The position numbers and the translations under genes are program-made. From assembly GCA_017828975.1 (NCBI GenBank), contig JAGAJN010000014.1, positions 1 through 64,000 on the forward strand: 64,000 bases of DNA, written 5' to 3'. A model generated the notes under the pieces. The model did no database searches and was not told the origin of the DNA. It worked only from the letters and a program-made list of their open reading frames with translations. The stretch is from Oscillospiraceae bacterium (lineage in GTDB: Bacteria > Bacillota > Clostridia > Oscillospirales > Ruminococcaceae). Of this stretch, positions 42,236 to 50,083 are shown piece by piece. How positions within the stretch are numbered: position 1 is the stretch's first letter; every line of letters begins with the position of its first letter.

Positions 42236-43267
42236 TTACTTGGAAACGGTCGCAACGACAGCCGTTGAGAACTTCTGTGTGCAGGTGAATTCCCCTCCGG
42301 GCTTTAACTCACGGTAGCCGCTCATCTCACGGGGCATACTGAGGTTAGGCGCATTTACCAGAGCAGTCATAGGCTCGGGACAGAAATATCCCTTAAAGCC
42401 CCTGTCGTTCCATACGATCCAGAACTTGTACTCCTCGCTTGTTTCATAGCGGATCTGCTTGCCCGTTGCCATATCCTTCATCAGGCAGCCGTGGAACTTT
42501 TCGCCGTCCAGGTCAACCGTTCCCGCAGTATACATATCATTGCAGATGTCCTTCAAAACGGGACACTTCACGCCCCTCTTGTAGGACAGGTCACGTCTGT
42601 TAAGGTCGGCAAATTCCTCGGTGGGAAGCCATCTTGAGCGGTCGAACAGGCACTTCTTTTCAATGGGTATCTGGATCCTGATGTCCTCCGCATAGCCGCC
42701 GTCAACGAAGGGAGCGTTAATGGTGGTGTGAGTAGCCACCGAAACGGGCAGCATTTTCTCGGACATATTCACTATCTTGAAATTGTGGCTAAGACCGTTT
42801 TCCGAAAGCTCAAAGGTCAGCGTTGCCTTGAATTTCAGGGGAAAAACACTAAAGAAAAAGTCGTTTTCGTCGTAAGTATAGGAAGTAACGGCATAAGCCT
42901 TTCCGTCCTTAACGCCCATATCCTCTATTCTGTGGGCTCTTTTCTGCAAAAATCCGTGAAGATGGTTCTTAAATCTGGTCTCGTTCACGGGGAAATGATA
43001 CTCCGCATCGGAGGTTTTCAGCACGCCGTTGTCCAGACGGTTAGGCAGATAAAGGGTAGGCAGTCCCCATATTTCGGGGGCTTCCATTATCTCCCTGATG
43101 GAAACATTATCCTTGTAGCGGAAAATTTCCATTCCCTTTTCCTCGTCACGGAAACGAAGCACGTTGCTTCCCAGTGAATTTGCGATTATCGCCATATAGG
43201 GTTCTGCTTTCAGTTCGATACAGGGGGTTCCCTTATGGTCAACGATTGCGGCGCTTGCCTTATTCAT
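42236..43267 (-). CDS. galM: aldose 1-epimerase-like protein (mutarotase)
   Basis: A 343-residue beta-sandwich protein of the galactose mutarotase superfamily, which interconverts anomers of sugars. Visible residues: NHLHGFLQKRAHR with catalytic-type histidine, VATHTTINAPF and the catalytic glutamate region CPEPMTALVNAPN near residue 310. Sequence is divergent from GalM of sugar operons, so the sugar cannot be named; hexose-6-phosphate epimerase-type activity is an alternative. No sugar genes are near it; it follows a radical SAM gene by 21 bp. Confidence 0.8.
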   Translation of the reverse strand: MNKASAAIVDHKGTPCIELKAEPYMAIIANSLGSNVLRFRDEEKGMEIFRYKDNVSIREIMEAPEIWGLPTLYLPNRLDNGVLKTSDAEYHFPVNETRFKNHLHGFLQKRAHRIEDMGVKDGKAYAVTSYTYDENDFFFSVFPLKFKATLTFELSENGLSHNFKIVNMSEKMLPVSVATHTTINAPFVDGGYAEDIRIQIPIEKKCLFDRSRWLPTEEFADLNRRDLSYKRGVKCPVLKDICNDMYTAGTVDLDGEKFHGCLMKDMATGKQIRYETSEEYKFWIVWNDRGFKGYFCPEPMTALVNAPNLSMPREMSGYRELKPGGEFTCTQKFSTAVVATVSK

Positions 43268-43288
43268 AGCTTATCTGTCCTTTCAAAA

Positions 43289-43900
43289 TCAACTTTCATA
43301 TTTTCTGATACGCAGTGTGATACCCAGCCTTTCAGCGATCTCCCTTGAAAGCTCTATCTCCCTTTCGGGGATAACGTCCACAACGGTGAACATTACCTCG
43401 GGCACATATTTCTTGCAGTCCACAGCAAATTTCTGCATTGCCTCAAAGCTGCCCTTGCCGAATTTCGGACGTGTCACCTTCAGATAGCTTTCCTCATCTC
43501 CCGAATTAAGGGAAATGGAAACAACGTCAACCGCACCCTCCAGAAGATACGCCGTTTTCTTCCCGTTTATCAGGTCGGAAAGACCGTTTGTGTTAAGTCT
43601 TACGGATTTGTCGTACAGCCTTTTCAGCTCTTTTCCGATATAGGAAACGTCCTCTGCACGCTCCATAGGCTCGCCGTATCCGCAGAATACAAACTCGCTT
43701 ACCTCGCTGAGGTCCTGCTCTGCGATAATGCCCAGCACTTCATCTGCGGACGGTTCCCTTGCCAACCACAGACTGCCGCTGCCGTAAGCACCGTCCCCGT
43801 TCTGCCTGATACAAAATGTGCATGCGCAGGGACAACGGTTGGTCAGATTTATATAAATATTTTTGCCAACATGATAGACAAAATTTTCTGCTTTTATCAT
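43289..43900 (-). CDS. radical SAM protein of the TatD-linked type
   Basis: A 203-residue small radical SAM protein. The cluster motif CPCACTFC (CxxxCxxC) lies near residue 23; GYGEPMER, RLNTNGLSDL and VSISLNSGD follow in the family order. It matches the small family usually found beside or fused to TatD nucleases. The start at 43900 has GGAG 6 bp ahead; the in-frame TTG at 43912 is less likely. tatD in this window is 13 kb away (56256). The substrate is not known. It lies between nadC and galM as an operon member. Confidence 0.8.
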   Translation of the reverse strand: MIKAENFVYHVGKNIYINLTNRCPCACTFCIRQNGDGAYGSGSLWLAREPSADEVLGIIAEQDLSEVSEFVFCGYGEPMERAEDVSYIGKELKRLYDKSVRLNTNGLSDLINGKKTAYLLEGAVDVVSISLNSGDEESYLKVTRPKFGKGSFEAMQKFAVDCKKYVPEVMFTVVDVIPEREIELSREIAERLGITLRIRKYES

Positions 43901-43918
43901 AGTATTCTCCAAAATATT

Positions 43919-44758
43919 TTATCCCGTAATTCTCAGGGAAATGTCAAACGCCTTTACGGAATGTGTCAGCGCACCCAGAGAAATAATGTCAACGCCCGTC
44001 TTTGCCACATCTGCAATGTTGTCAAGGGTGATATTTCCCGAAGCCTCCAGCTTTGCACGTCCGTCGGTTATCTTGACGCACTCAGCCATTTCGGCGCAGT
44101 TCATATTGTCAAGCATGATAACATCGGCACCTGCTTCAAGAGCCTGCATAAGCTCCTCCTTGTTGCGCACCTCGACCTCTATCTTGACCATATGACCTAT
44201 CTTCGCACGGAGCGCCTTCACTGCGGGGATAATTCCGCCGTAAGCGTCAATGTGATTGTCCTTTAGCATTGCGCCGTCGGACAGATTGTAGCGGTGATTC
44301 TTTCCGCCGCCCGCAACAACGGCATATTTTTGCAGCGCCCTCAGTCCGGGGAGAGTCTTTCTCGTGTCGGTAACAGCGGCGTTTGTGCCCTCGCAAAGCT
44401 TAACGCACTTGTTAGCGGCGGTAGCAATGCCCGACATATGCTGCAAAAGATTCAGCGAAGTCCTCTCGCCCTTTAAGATAAACTTGGTTGGACCCTTTAT
44501 CTTTGCGATAACATCACCCTTTTTGACAGGTTCGCCGTCGCGGATAAAAACTTCCCTTTCGATAGACGGACAGAGCAGCTCAAACACTCTCATAGCCACG
44601 TCAATTCCCGCCAGAACGCCCTCAGCCTTTGCAATAAAGGACGCCTCGGAAACGGCATCATCGTCAATAAGATAATCGGTCGTAACATCTATATAATTAA
44701 TATCCTCGGAAAGTGCGGTCTTAATTATATCATCAACATAAAACTGCGGAAGAAGCAT
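43919..44758 (-). CDS. nadC: nicotinate-nucleotide pyrophosphorylase (carboxylating)
   Basis: Makes nicotinate mononucleotide from quinolinate and PRPP in NAD synthesis. Motifs: GERTSLNLLQHMSGIAT, TRKTLPGLRALQKYAVVAGGG in part, NHRYNLSDGAMLKDNHI, and VDIISLGALTHSV near the end. 279 residues is normal. GGAGGTA site ~9-10 bp before the ATG. It starts a three-gene operon from the promoter at 44823-44851. nadA/nadB are not adjacent. No NrtR-like repeat (as at 5036-5061) is seen in its promoter. Confidence 0.95.
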   Translation of the reverse strand: MLLPQFYVDDIIKTALSEDINYIDVTTDYLIDDDAVSEASFIAKAEGVLAGIDVAMRVFELLCPSIEREVFIRDGEPVKKGDVIAKIKGPTKFILKGERTSLNLLQHMSGIATAANKCVKLCEGTNAAVTDTRKTLPGLRALQKYAVVAGGGKNHRYNLSDGAMLKDNHIDAYGGIIPAVKALRAKIGHMVKIEVEVRNKEELMQALEAGADVIMLDNMNCAEMAECVKITDGRAKLEASGNITLDNIADVAKTGVDIISLGALTHSVKAFDISLRITG

Positions 44759-44822
44759 TTCTATTATACCTCCAAAATAGTTATTTCAACAAAATATCTG
44801 CTTTTTTGCAAACCATATTTTT

Positions 44823-44851
44823 ATTTTACCACATATGTATGCTGTTGTAAA
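44823..44851 (-). promoter_or_regulatory. sigma-A promoter of nadC operon
   Basis: TTTACA (44846-44851), 17 bp, TAAAAT (44823-44828) on the minus strand. Confidence 0.65.
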
Positions 44852-44890
44852 TAGTTTTAGGAAAAATTTGTTTAATGCGAAAACCGAAAT

Positions 44891-45730
44891 TCAACTCTCA
44901 ACGCTTCTTTTCACTGCAACTGCCTGTGCCCCGTTTTCGTCCCATCGTGCAATAAAAACCTCTTTTACATAAGGCGTTATCTCCGTCTTGTCGGCGCAGT
45001 CCATAAAATAGTAGAATTTATCGTCATATCCCACCAAAACAAGCGTGTGAGAATTTCCCAGCCAGCGGATATTTTCGCCGCTTTTCTTGACCGTCCAGCA
45101 GGAGGAATCCCGATAAACGAACGGCTCCATTTCCTGCGATGCCCAGACGATAACGGGAACGCCGCTGTCAAGGAGCATATCCAGCTCGCTGCCCGTAAGA
45201 TTCTGCATATCCACCGCAACATTTTTGCTGCCGTTGTCCTTGAAATATAGGTTCATAGACTTGGCAATTACGGGCGAATAGCACCCATATCCCCAGGAAA
45301 ACGGGTCGCCCACAAAATACTCCTTCGGGTCGGGGCCGTACAAAAAATGATGTATATCATCGTAAATATCTTCGTTTTTCTCTATGTAATTTTCGGCAAG
45401 CTCGCACTTGTCCGCATCAAATCCGAGAAATTGCAGCACCGCCGCCTCGGACGCTATCTCACAGCCCACAGGCAGCTCGGGAAACTGATTTACAATGGGA
45501 ACATCAATAAGCGTTTTCCCATGCTCCTTAACTGGCGGCAGATACCCCTCGCTTATCTGTTCATAGGAATAGCCGCCGAACATGGTGCTTTCGTCCAGCC
45601 CCGCTTCGGCGTAATGTATCTGCTCGTTGATGCGCTTTTCCTCCTCGCCCGCACCGTACGCCATATAGGACGCCGTCATACAGACCGTCAAACCCATTCC
45701 CAAAACAACGGTCAGAACAACGTTATTCAT
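44891..45730 (-). CDS. C39-like cysteine peptidase, membrane-anchored
   Basis: A 279-residue protein with an N-terminal transmembrane/signal helix (VVLTVVLGMGLTVCMTASY) and a C39_2-type papain-like domain: catalytic cysteine in LPVGCEIASEAAV (Cys90), preceded by an NQFPE segment, and histidine in NSHTLVLVGYDD. The extracellular domain may cleave peptides or be part of a bacteriocin-like or cell-wall process; no transporter is fused. The start at 45730 overlaps the stop of the upstream gene and has GGAGG. Earlier in-frame codons up to 45805 would read into an arginine-rich run. Probably translated with the binding-protein gene. Confidence 0.8.
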   Translation of the reverse strand: MNNVVLTVVLGMGLTVCMTASYMAYGAGEEEKRINEQIHYAEAGLDESTMFGGYSYEQISEGYLPPVKEHGKTLIDVPIVNQFPELPVGCEIASEAAVLQFLGFDADKCELAENYIEKNEDIYDDIHHFLYGPDPKEYFVGDPFSWGYGCYSPVIAKSMNLYFKDNGSKNVAVDMQNLTGSELDMLLDSGVPVIVWASQEMEPFVYRDSSCWTVKKSGENIRWLGNSHTLVLVGYDDKFYYFMDCADKTEITPYVKEVFIARWDENGAQAVAVKRSVES

Positions 45731-46670
45731 TCTCCGTTTCCTCCGAAGCTTCCTCCGTTTCCGAAGCCGTTTCACCGGAAACACGTTCAGCTGCCGCCTT
45801 TGCAATATCGGGGATAAAATCTCCCACTCGTGCGGCAGGACGCTCCAGCATATTCGGCTTCAGGTTAAGGATACGCCCCTCGGTGATGCAGTCAAGTGTC
45901 TGCAATTCCTCGGGCAGGTCGGACACACCCATAGGCGAAGCAAGTATCAGCAGCTCGGGCGGGTCGGCAAGTATCTCTTCGACCGTGGGATTTGCGGACG
46001 CCGCCGTGTTCCGTCCCAGACAGGAGAGCATATCTCCCATAAACGTGTCGGTCGAAGCGGCGTTAAGGTCGGGCGTGAGAATGAACAGAAAGCTGTCAAC
46101 AGTGCCCTCCGCCGCCTTCATCTCGGTGTAGAAATCCCTCATAGCGTCATCTGCGGCAGCGTCGGCAGTCAGCTCTCCGCCGAATACAGCGGCAATGTCG
46201 CGGTAGCAGTCCCGCAGCTCGGAAACGCTGTCGGGTGCAGACAGTATCAGCACACGGATCCCGTTGCCCTCCAGCCGAACAACGTCCTTTTTCGCAATGG
46301 GGCTTTGGCTTATAAGCAGCTCGGGATGCAGCCCGATTATCTCGTCAATATCGGGATTTGCGGCACTTCCCAGCGTCTGCCTTCCCGTTATTTCCTCGGG
46401 ACGGTCGCAGTAATCGCTGATACCGATAAGCTTGTCCCCATAGCCCAGACCGCAGATTATCTCCGTAATTGCGGGGGACAGCGACGCAGCGGTTTTGGGT
46501 GCTTCGTCAAACTCCAGCTGTCCCGCAAAGGCAGGATAGGGCTGGGGCTCCGGATCGGTCACGGTGGTTTCCGTCACCTCCATGACTTCATCTTCTATTT
46601 CCGAGCAGCCCACGGCAAAAAGCATTGCCGACGCCGCTAAAACTACCAAAAATCTCTTGAATACGGACAA
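45723..46670 (-). CDS. ABC-transporter-type substrate-binding lipoprotein (BtuF/FecB fold)
   Basis: A 315-residue lipoprotein with lipobox FAVGCSE, a Thr/Pro linker and a periplasmic-binding class III fold: LSPAITEIICGLGYGDKLIGIS, HPELLISQSPIAKKDV and LNLKPNMLERPAARV. Family members bind cobalamin, heme or siderophores. No permease or ATPase gene is adjacent, so it may work with a distant transporter or as an orphan. It starts at TTG (46670) with AAGGAG upstream. The acidic C-terminal tail (ETASETEEASEETENE) is unusual and overlaps the C39 gene's start. Confidence 0.8.
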   Translation of the reverse strand: MSVFKRFLVVLAASAMLFAVGCSEIEDEVMEVTETTVTDPEPQPYPAFAGQLEFDEAPKTAASLSPAITEIICGLGYGDKLIGISDYCDRPEEITGRQTLGSAANPDIDEIIGLHPELLISQSPIAKKDVVRLEGNGIRVLILSAPDSVSELRDCYRDIAAVFGGELTADAAADDAMRDFYTEMKAAEGTVDSFLFILTPDLNAASTDTFMGDMLSCLGRNTAASANPTVEEILADPPELLILASPMGVSDLPEELQTLDCITEGRILNLKPNMLERPAARVGDFIPDIAKAAAERVSGETASETEEASEETENE

Positions 46671-46700
46671 TTTTAATTCTCCTTCACATAGTATATCTCT

Positions 46701-46729
46701 ATTTTACTATATTACAGCGAAAATTGCAA
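46701..46729 (-). promoter_or_regulatory. sigma-A promoter of the binding-protein gene
   Basis: TTGCAA (46724-46729), 17 bp, TAAAAT (46701-46706) on the minus strand. Confidence 0.7.
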
Positions 46730-46780
46730 CAGAAATTTTTACCTATCCCGACAGCGATTTTTCAGTATTTTTGGGATATA

Positions 46781-46881
46781 ATACTAACAACCCTTTAATT
46801 ACGGGAATCACTCGCCGCAAAATCCATATACGCAAGATTTAGCGGCGATTTCTTCTCCGCAATTTAAAAGGTTTTTAGTAT
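46781..46881. repeat. nested imperfect palindrome (~100 bp)
   Basis: Outer arms ATACTAACAACCCTTTAATT (46781-46800) and AATTTAAAAGGTTTTTAGTAT (46861-46881) are inverted copies with a few mismatches; an inner hairpin TCGCCGC/GCGGCGA (46812-46818 with 46842-46848) sits inside. It lies between divergent genes and ends next to TA dinucleotides. This could be a miniature inverted-repeat element or a structured untranslated RNA upstream of lrgA. Confidence 0.7.
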
Positions 46882-46938
46882 ACTATAAAAAAATTCAAAT
46901 TTGCGGTTTATAATAGTATTCGGAAAGGAATGAAAGAA

Positions 46939-47310
46939 ATGAAGCTTATCAAGCAAATGACTGTAATTTTTGCAGTATGTCTGGCGGGAGTTATCCTGTC
47001 AAAGCTTATCCCACTGCCCGCAACTATCCTTGCAATGGCAATAATGCTTATCCTGCTGGGGACGAAAATTATCAAGGTGGAAAATATTGAGGAGGCATCG
47101 GGGCTTATCCTCGGGAATATGGCGATGTTCTTTATCCCGTCAAACGTAAGTATTCTGGAAAATCTCGGGTATATGACGGGAAATATACTTAAACTCATAT
47201 TCATCTGCATTATAACCACCGCCATAACCTTTGCAGCGGGGGCATACACCGTAACAGCCGTGTCCGCATTGCAGAAAAAGCTCGCCAAAAAGGACGGTGA
47301 CGCTAAATGA
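46939..47310 (+). CDS. lrgA: LrgA-like membrane protein
   Basis: A 123-residue integral membrane protein of the CidA/LrgA family, with four hydrophobic helices and the family segment IPSNVSILENLGYM near residue 69. In other Firmicutes it acts with LrgB to limit murein hydrolase activity or move small organic acids such as pyruvate. Start at 46939: AAAGGA is 9 bp before; the ATG at 46930 touches the site. It overlaps lrgB by 4 bp (ATGA). Confidence 0.85.
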   Translation: MKLIKQMTVIFAVCLAGVILSKLIPLPATILAMAIMLILLGTKIIKVENIEEASGLILGNMAMFFIPSNVSILENLGYMTGNILKLIFICIITTAITFAAGAYTVTAVSALQKKLAKKDGDAK

Positions 47311-47999
47311 ACGAGTTTCTGAACGACATCTATCAGTCCCCGTTTTTCGGGCTGACCATAACGACGGCGGCGTATCTTTTCGGCGTTTTCGTCAACAAAA
47401 AGCTGAAAACTCCCCTGGCAAATCCCGTAGTTATCGCTTCGGTAATAGTCATAGCTATTGTTGCGATTCTGGACGTTCCTCTGGAATATTACAACAAGGG
47501 CGGCGATATGATAGCAATGCTTCTCGCCCCCGCAACGGCTTGTCTGGCGGTTTCCATCTACCGTCAGCGGGAGATACTCGGCAAAAATCTTATCCCCGTT
47601 CTGGCGGGCTGTTCGGCGGCATCGGCGGCGTCAATGGGAAGCGTTTATCTTCTTTGCAGACTGCTTAAAGTCGATGAACGGCTGATCGTTTCGGTAATGC
47701 CAAAGTCAGTCACCACGCCTATTGCAATGGGTATCAGCGAACAGCACGGCGGGATAGTCCCCGTGACGGTCGCAGCGGTAATGATAACGGGCATCACGGG
47801 CGCAATCGCAGCACCATATCTTATCAAGCTTTTCCGCATCAAAAACCCCGTTGCTGCGGGCATAGGCATAGGCAGCTGCAGCCACGCTCTGGGCACATCA
47901 AAGGCTATTGAAATAGGCGAAACCGAGGGCGCAATGTCGGGCATCGCAATCGGCATTTCGGGAATTATGACAACACTTTTTGCACTTATTATTAGTTAA
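47307..47999 (+). CDS. lrgB: LrgB-like membrane protein
   Basis: A 230-residue protein of the LrgB/CidB family with six to seven hydrophobic helices and the motifs SVMPKSVTTPIAMGIS, and AAGIGIGSCSHALGTSKAIEIGETEGAMS. It forms a pair with LrgA. The start overlaps the lrgA stop. It is followed 15 bp later by a PepV-like dipeptidase, so a link with peptide or cell-wall fragment turnover is possible. Confidence 0.92.
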   Translation: MNEFLNDIYQSPFFGLTITTAAYLFGVFVNKKLKTPLANPVVIASVIVIAIVAILDVPLEYYNKGGDMIAMLLAPATACLAVSIYRQREILGKNLIPVLAGCSAASAASMGSVYLLCRLLKVDERLIVSVMPKSVTTPIAMGISEQHGGIVPVTVAAVMITGITGAIAAPYLIKLFRIKNPVAAGIGIGSCSHALGTSKAIEIGETEGAMSGIAIGISGIMTTLFALIIS

Positions 48000-48014
48000 G
48001 AAAGGACAGATTTT

Positions 48015-49388
48015 ATGCTTAAAACATTCATCGAAAACCACACGGAGGAAATGCTGGACAGTATCGCCAAGCTCATTAGGATACCCAGCGTTATGGGCGA
48101 TCGGTCGGAAAACGCACCCTTCGGAAAGCCCTGCGCAGATGCTCTGAAAGCCGCCCTTGAAATAGCCGAGGGAATGGGCTTTTCCGTGAAAAATTTCGAC
48201 AATTACGTGGGAACAGCCGAGTATATCCCCGAGGGCGCAGAGGGTATCGGTCTGGCGGTACTCTGTCATCTGGACGTTGTTCCGTCGGGCAGCGGCTGGA
48301 CATATCCGCCCTTTGAATGTACCCGCTCGGGGGACGTTATCATCGGCAGAGGAGTTATCGACGACAAGGGTCCCGCAATGGCTGCGCTTTACGCTCTTTA
48401 TGCGGTCAAGGAGCAGAAGATCCCCCTGAAAAAGGGGATCCGCATTATCTTCGGAACAAACGAGGAAAACGGTTCTGCCGACCTTGAGTATTACGAAAAG
48501 TGCGAAGCCTATCCCGAAAATGTTTTCACCCCCGACGGTTCATTCCCCGTTATCAACGTCGAAAAGGGTATGCTCCGCTCGTTTTTCGGGGGAGATGTTT
48601 CCGAAAATGCGGACGATTTCATCATCTCCGTAAAGGGCGGAACTGTGGCAAATGCCGTCCCCGAAGCTGCGGAAGCGGTCATAAAACCCGAGTTCGTCGA
48701 AGCCGCCCGCAAAGCAGTTTCCGAGGACAAAAGCGGCGTTGGATTTACCGTTTCCGAAAACGGCATCATCACCGCAAAGGGCCGCTCCGCCCACGCCTCC
48801 ACACCTCAGAGCGGCATAAACGCAATCGTCGGACTTATAGGACTTCTCTGTAAGATCTCCGACGGCAAGTCCGAAAAGGCAAAAAAGCTTTCCGAAATTC
48901 TGAAAATTTTACCCATGGGCGAAACGGACGGTGCCTCTCTCGGTCTGAAATGCTCCGACGAAAAATCGGGCGCACTCACCTCCGTTTTCAGCATTTTTGA
49001 AATGTCGAACGGACATATAAAAGGCACTCTGGACGTTAGATTCCCCACCTGCCTGACGCTTGCAGAGGTCAAATCTGCCGAAGAAAAGGCATTTTCCACA
49101 TTTGGCTGTTCCATCGAAAGCTGCATGGGTGATGAACCCCATATCACCGACGAAAACAGCGATTTTATCCGCACGCTCCTTTCGGTTTACGAAAAGCACA
49201 CGGGCGAAAAGGGACGCTGCCTTGCTATCGGCGGAGGGACCTATGTCCACAACATCAAGGGCGGCGTTGCGTTCGGCGCAGAGTTTGGCGGCACCGATTA
49301 TCATATGCACGGGGCTGACGAATTTGTGCCCATAAAGGAGCTTGTTATGCAGGCGGCAATGTACGCAGACGTAATGGCAGAGGTGTGA
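48015..49388 (+). CDS. pepV: PepV-like dipeptidase (M20 family)
   Basis: A zinc dipeptidase of 457 residues. Catalytic and metal residues: CHLDVVPSG near residue 85, GRGVIDDKGP, NEENGSADL near 150, and the later CxIGGGTYVHNI and HGADEFVP. A lid domain (~190-350) interrupts the core as in PepV. Cytoplasmic. Co-transcribed with lrgAB and closed by the terminator at 49550. Confidence 0.9.
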   Translation: MLKTFIENHTEEMLDSIAKLIRIPSVMGDRSENAPFGKPCADALKAALEIAEGMGFSVKNFDNYVGTAEYIPEGAEGIGLAVLCHLDVVPSGSGWTYPPFECTRSGDVIIGRGVIDDKGPAMAALYALYAVKEQKIPLKKGIRIIFGTNEENGSADLEYYEKCEAYPENVFTPDGSFPVINVEKGMLRSFFGGDVSENADDFIISVKGGTVANAVPEAAEAVIKPEFVEAARKAVSEDKSGVGFTVSENGIITAKGRSAHASTPQSGINAIVGLIGLLCKISDGKSEKAKKLSEILKILPMGETDGASLGLKCSDEKSGALTSVFSIFEMSNGHIKGTLDVRFPTCLTLAEVKSAEEKAFSTFGCSIESCMGDEPHITDENSDFIRTLLSVYEKHTGEKGRCLAIGGGTYVHNIKGGVAFGAEFGGTDYHMHGADEFVPIKELVMQAAMYADVMAEV

Positions 49389-49545
49389 CTGATTCCCACG
49401 AAAACGAATTTTGTAGGAACGGTCAGCAGCATTTCCGGTGTCAGATACAGTTGCACGACTTTGACCCCCATATCGGCTGCGGTCTTTCCGAAAATGTGGA
49501 TAATCAGTACCGTGACTATCAGATAAAGGAATATTTCGGATAAAT
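49389..49545 (-). pseudogene. possible remnant of a membrane-protein gene
   Basis: On the minus strand about 50 codons read as a hydrophobic, protein-like stretch (SEIFLYLIVTVLIIHIFG, then GVKVVQLYLTPEMLL) but no start codon or site precedes them, and the frame continues into the pepV end. It may be the left-over of an inserted or lost gene; it could also be chance. I found no match by eye. Confidence 0.25.
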
Positions 49546-49549
49546 TTCG

Positions 49550-49581
49550 GCGGCAGGGATAGTATTCTCTGCCGCTTTTTT
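49550..49581 (+). terminator. terminator of lrgAB-pepV
   Basis: GCGGCAGGGA (49550-49559) pairs with TCTCTGCCGC (49566-49575) with one wobble, followed by TTTTTT. Confidence 0.85.
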
Positions 49582-49594
49582 CGCAAAATCAAAC

Positions 49595-49623
49595 TTGACC
49601 TTTTGTGTGCAGTGTGATATAAT
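49595..49623 (+). promoter_or_regulatory. sigma-A promoter of the PH-domain gene
   Basis: TTGACC (49595-49600), 17 bp, TATAAT (49618-49623), 44 bp before the ATG. Confidence 0.8.
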
Positions 49624-49666
49624 AAGGTAAATATAGGCAGCTATTTACGAAAGGACGGTCATACCT

Positions 49667-50083
49667 ATGAAGGCTGATTTTGACTATATCTGGACAGATA
49701 AGAAACGAACTGTTTTCGGGCTTCCAATTTCATTTACAAGATATTTTCTCACGGAAAAGAAATTCATCACACGAAAGGGCTTTTTCACCGTTGTGGAGGA
49801 CGAATTTGACCTTTACAGGGTCATCGACAAAAAGCTTGTCCTTCCCTTCGGACAGCGTATCTTCGGCTGCGGAACTATCGTTGTGAACGTCAAGGACGTG
49901 GACACTCCACAGAACGAAATAAAATCCATCAAGGCTCCCCGTGCCCTGATGAACAAAATGGACGAGCTTATCGAAGCCCAGCGTGACCGTTACAGCATAA
50001 GGGGCAGAGATATGGTGGGAGATGTCCACAATCATGATGCCGACTGCGGATTTTTCGATAACGACGGTGACGGCGATGCTTGA
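49667..50083 (+). CDS. bacterial PH-like domain protein
   Basis: A 138-residue cytosolic protein with the pattern of a bacterial PH (bPH) fold: strands in TKKRTVFGLPIS-like order, KFITRKGFFTVVEDEFDLYRVIDKKLVLPFGQRIFG and TIVVNVKDVDTPQNEIKSIKAP, then a helix ALMNKMDELIEAQRDR. The family typically includes membrane proteins such as YdbS, but here no transmembrane helix is seen. The end is acidic (FFDNDGDGDA). It overlaps the FkbM gene (ATGCTTGA). Function unknown. Confidence 0.65.
   Translation: MKADFDYIWTDKKRTVFGLPISFTRYFLTEKKFITRKGFFTVVEDEFDLYRVIDKKLVLPFGQRIFGCGTIVVNVKDVDTPQNEIKSIKAPRALMNKMDELIEAQRDRYSIRGRDMVGDVHNHDADCGFFDNDGDGDA

Noticed and set aside
44891..46670. Bacteriocin export or siderophore uptake cluster
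   Set aside because: The C39-like peptidase has no ABC domain and the binding protein has no permease or ATPase next to it; no precursor peptide was seen.
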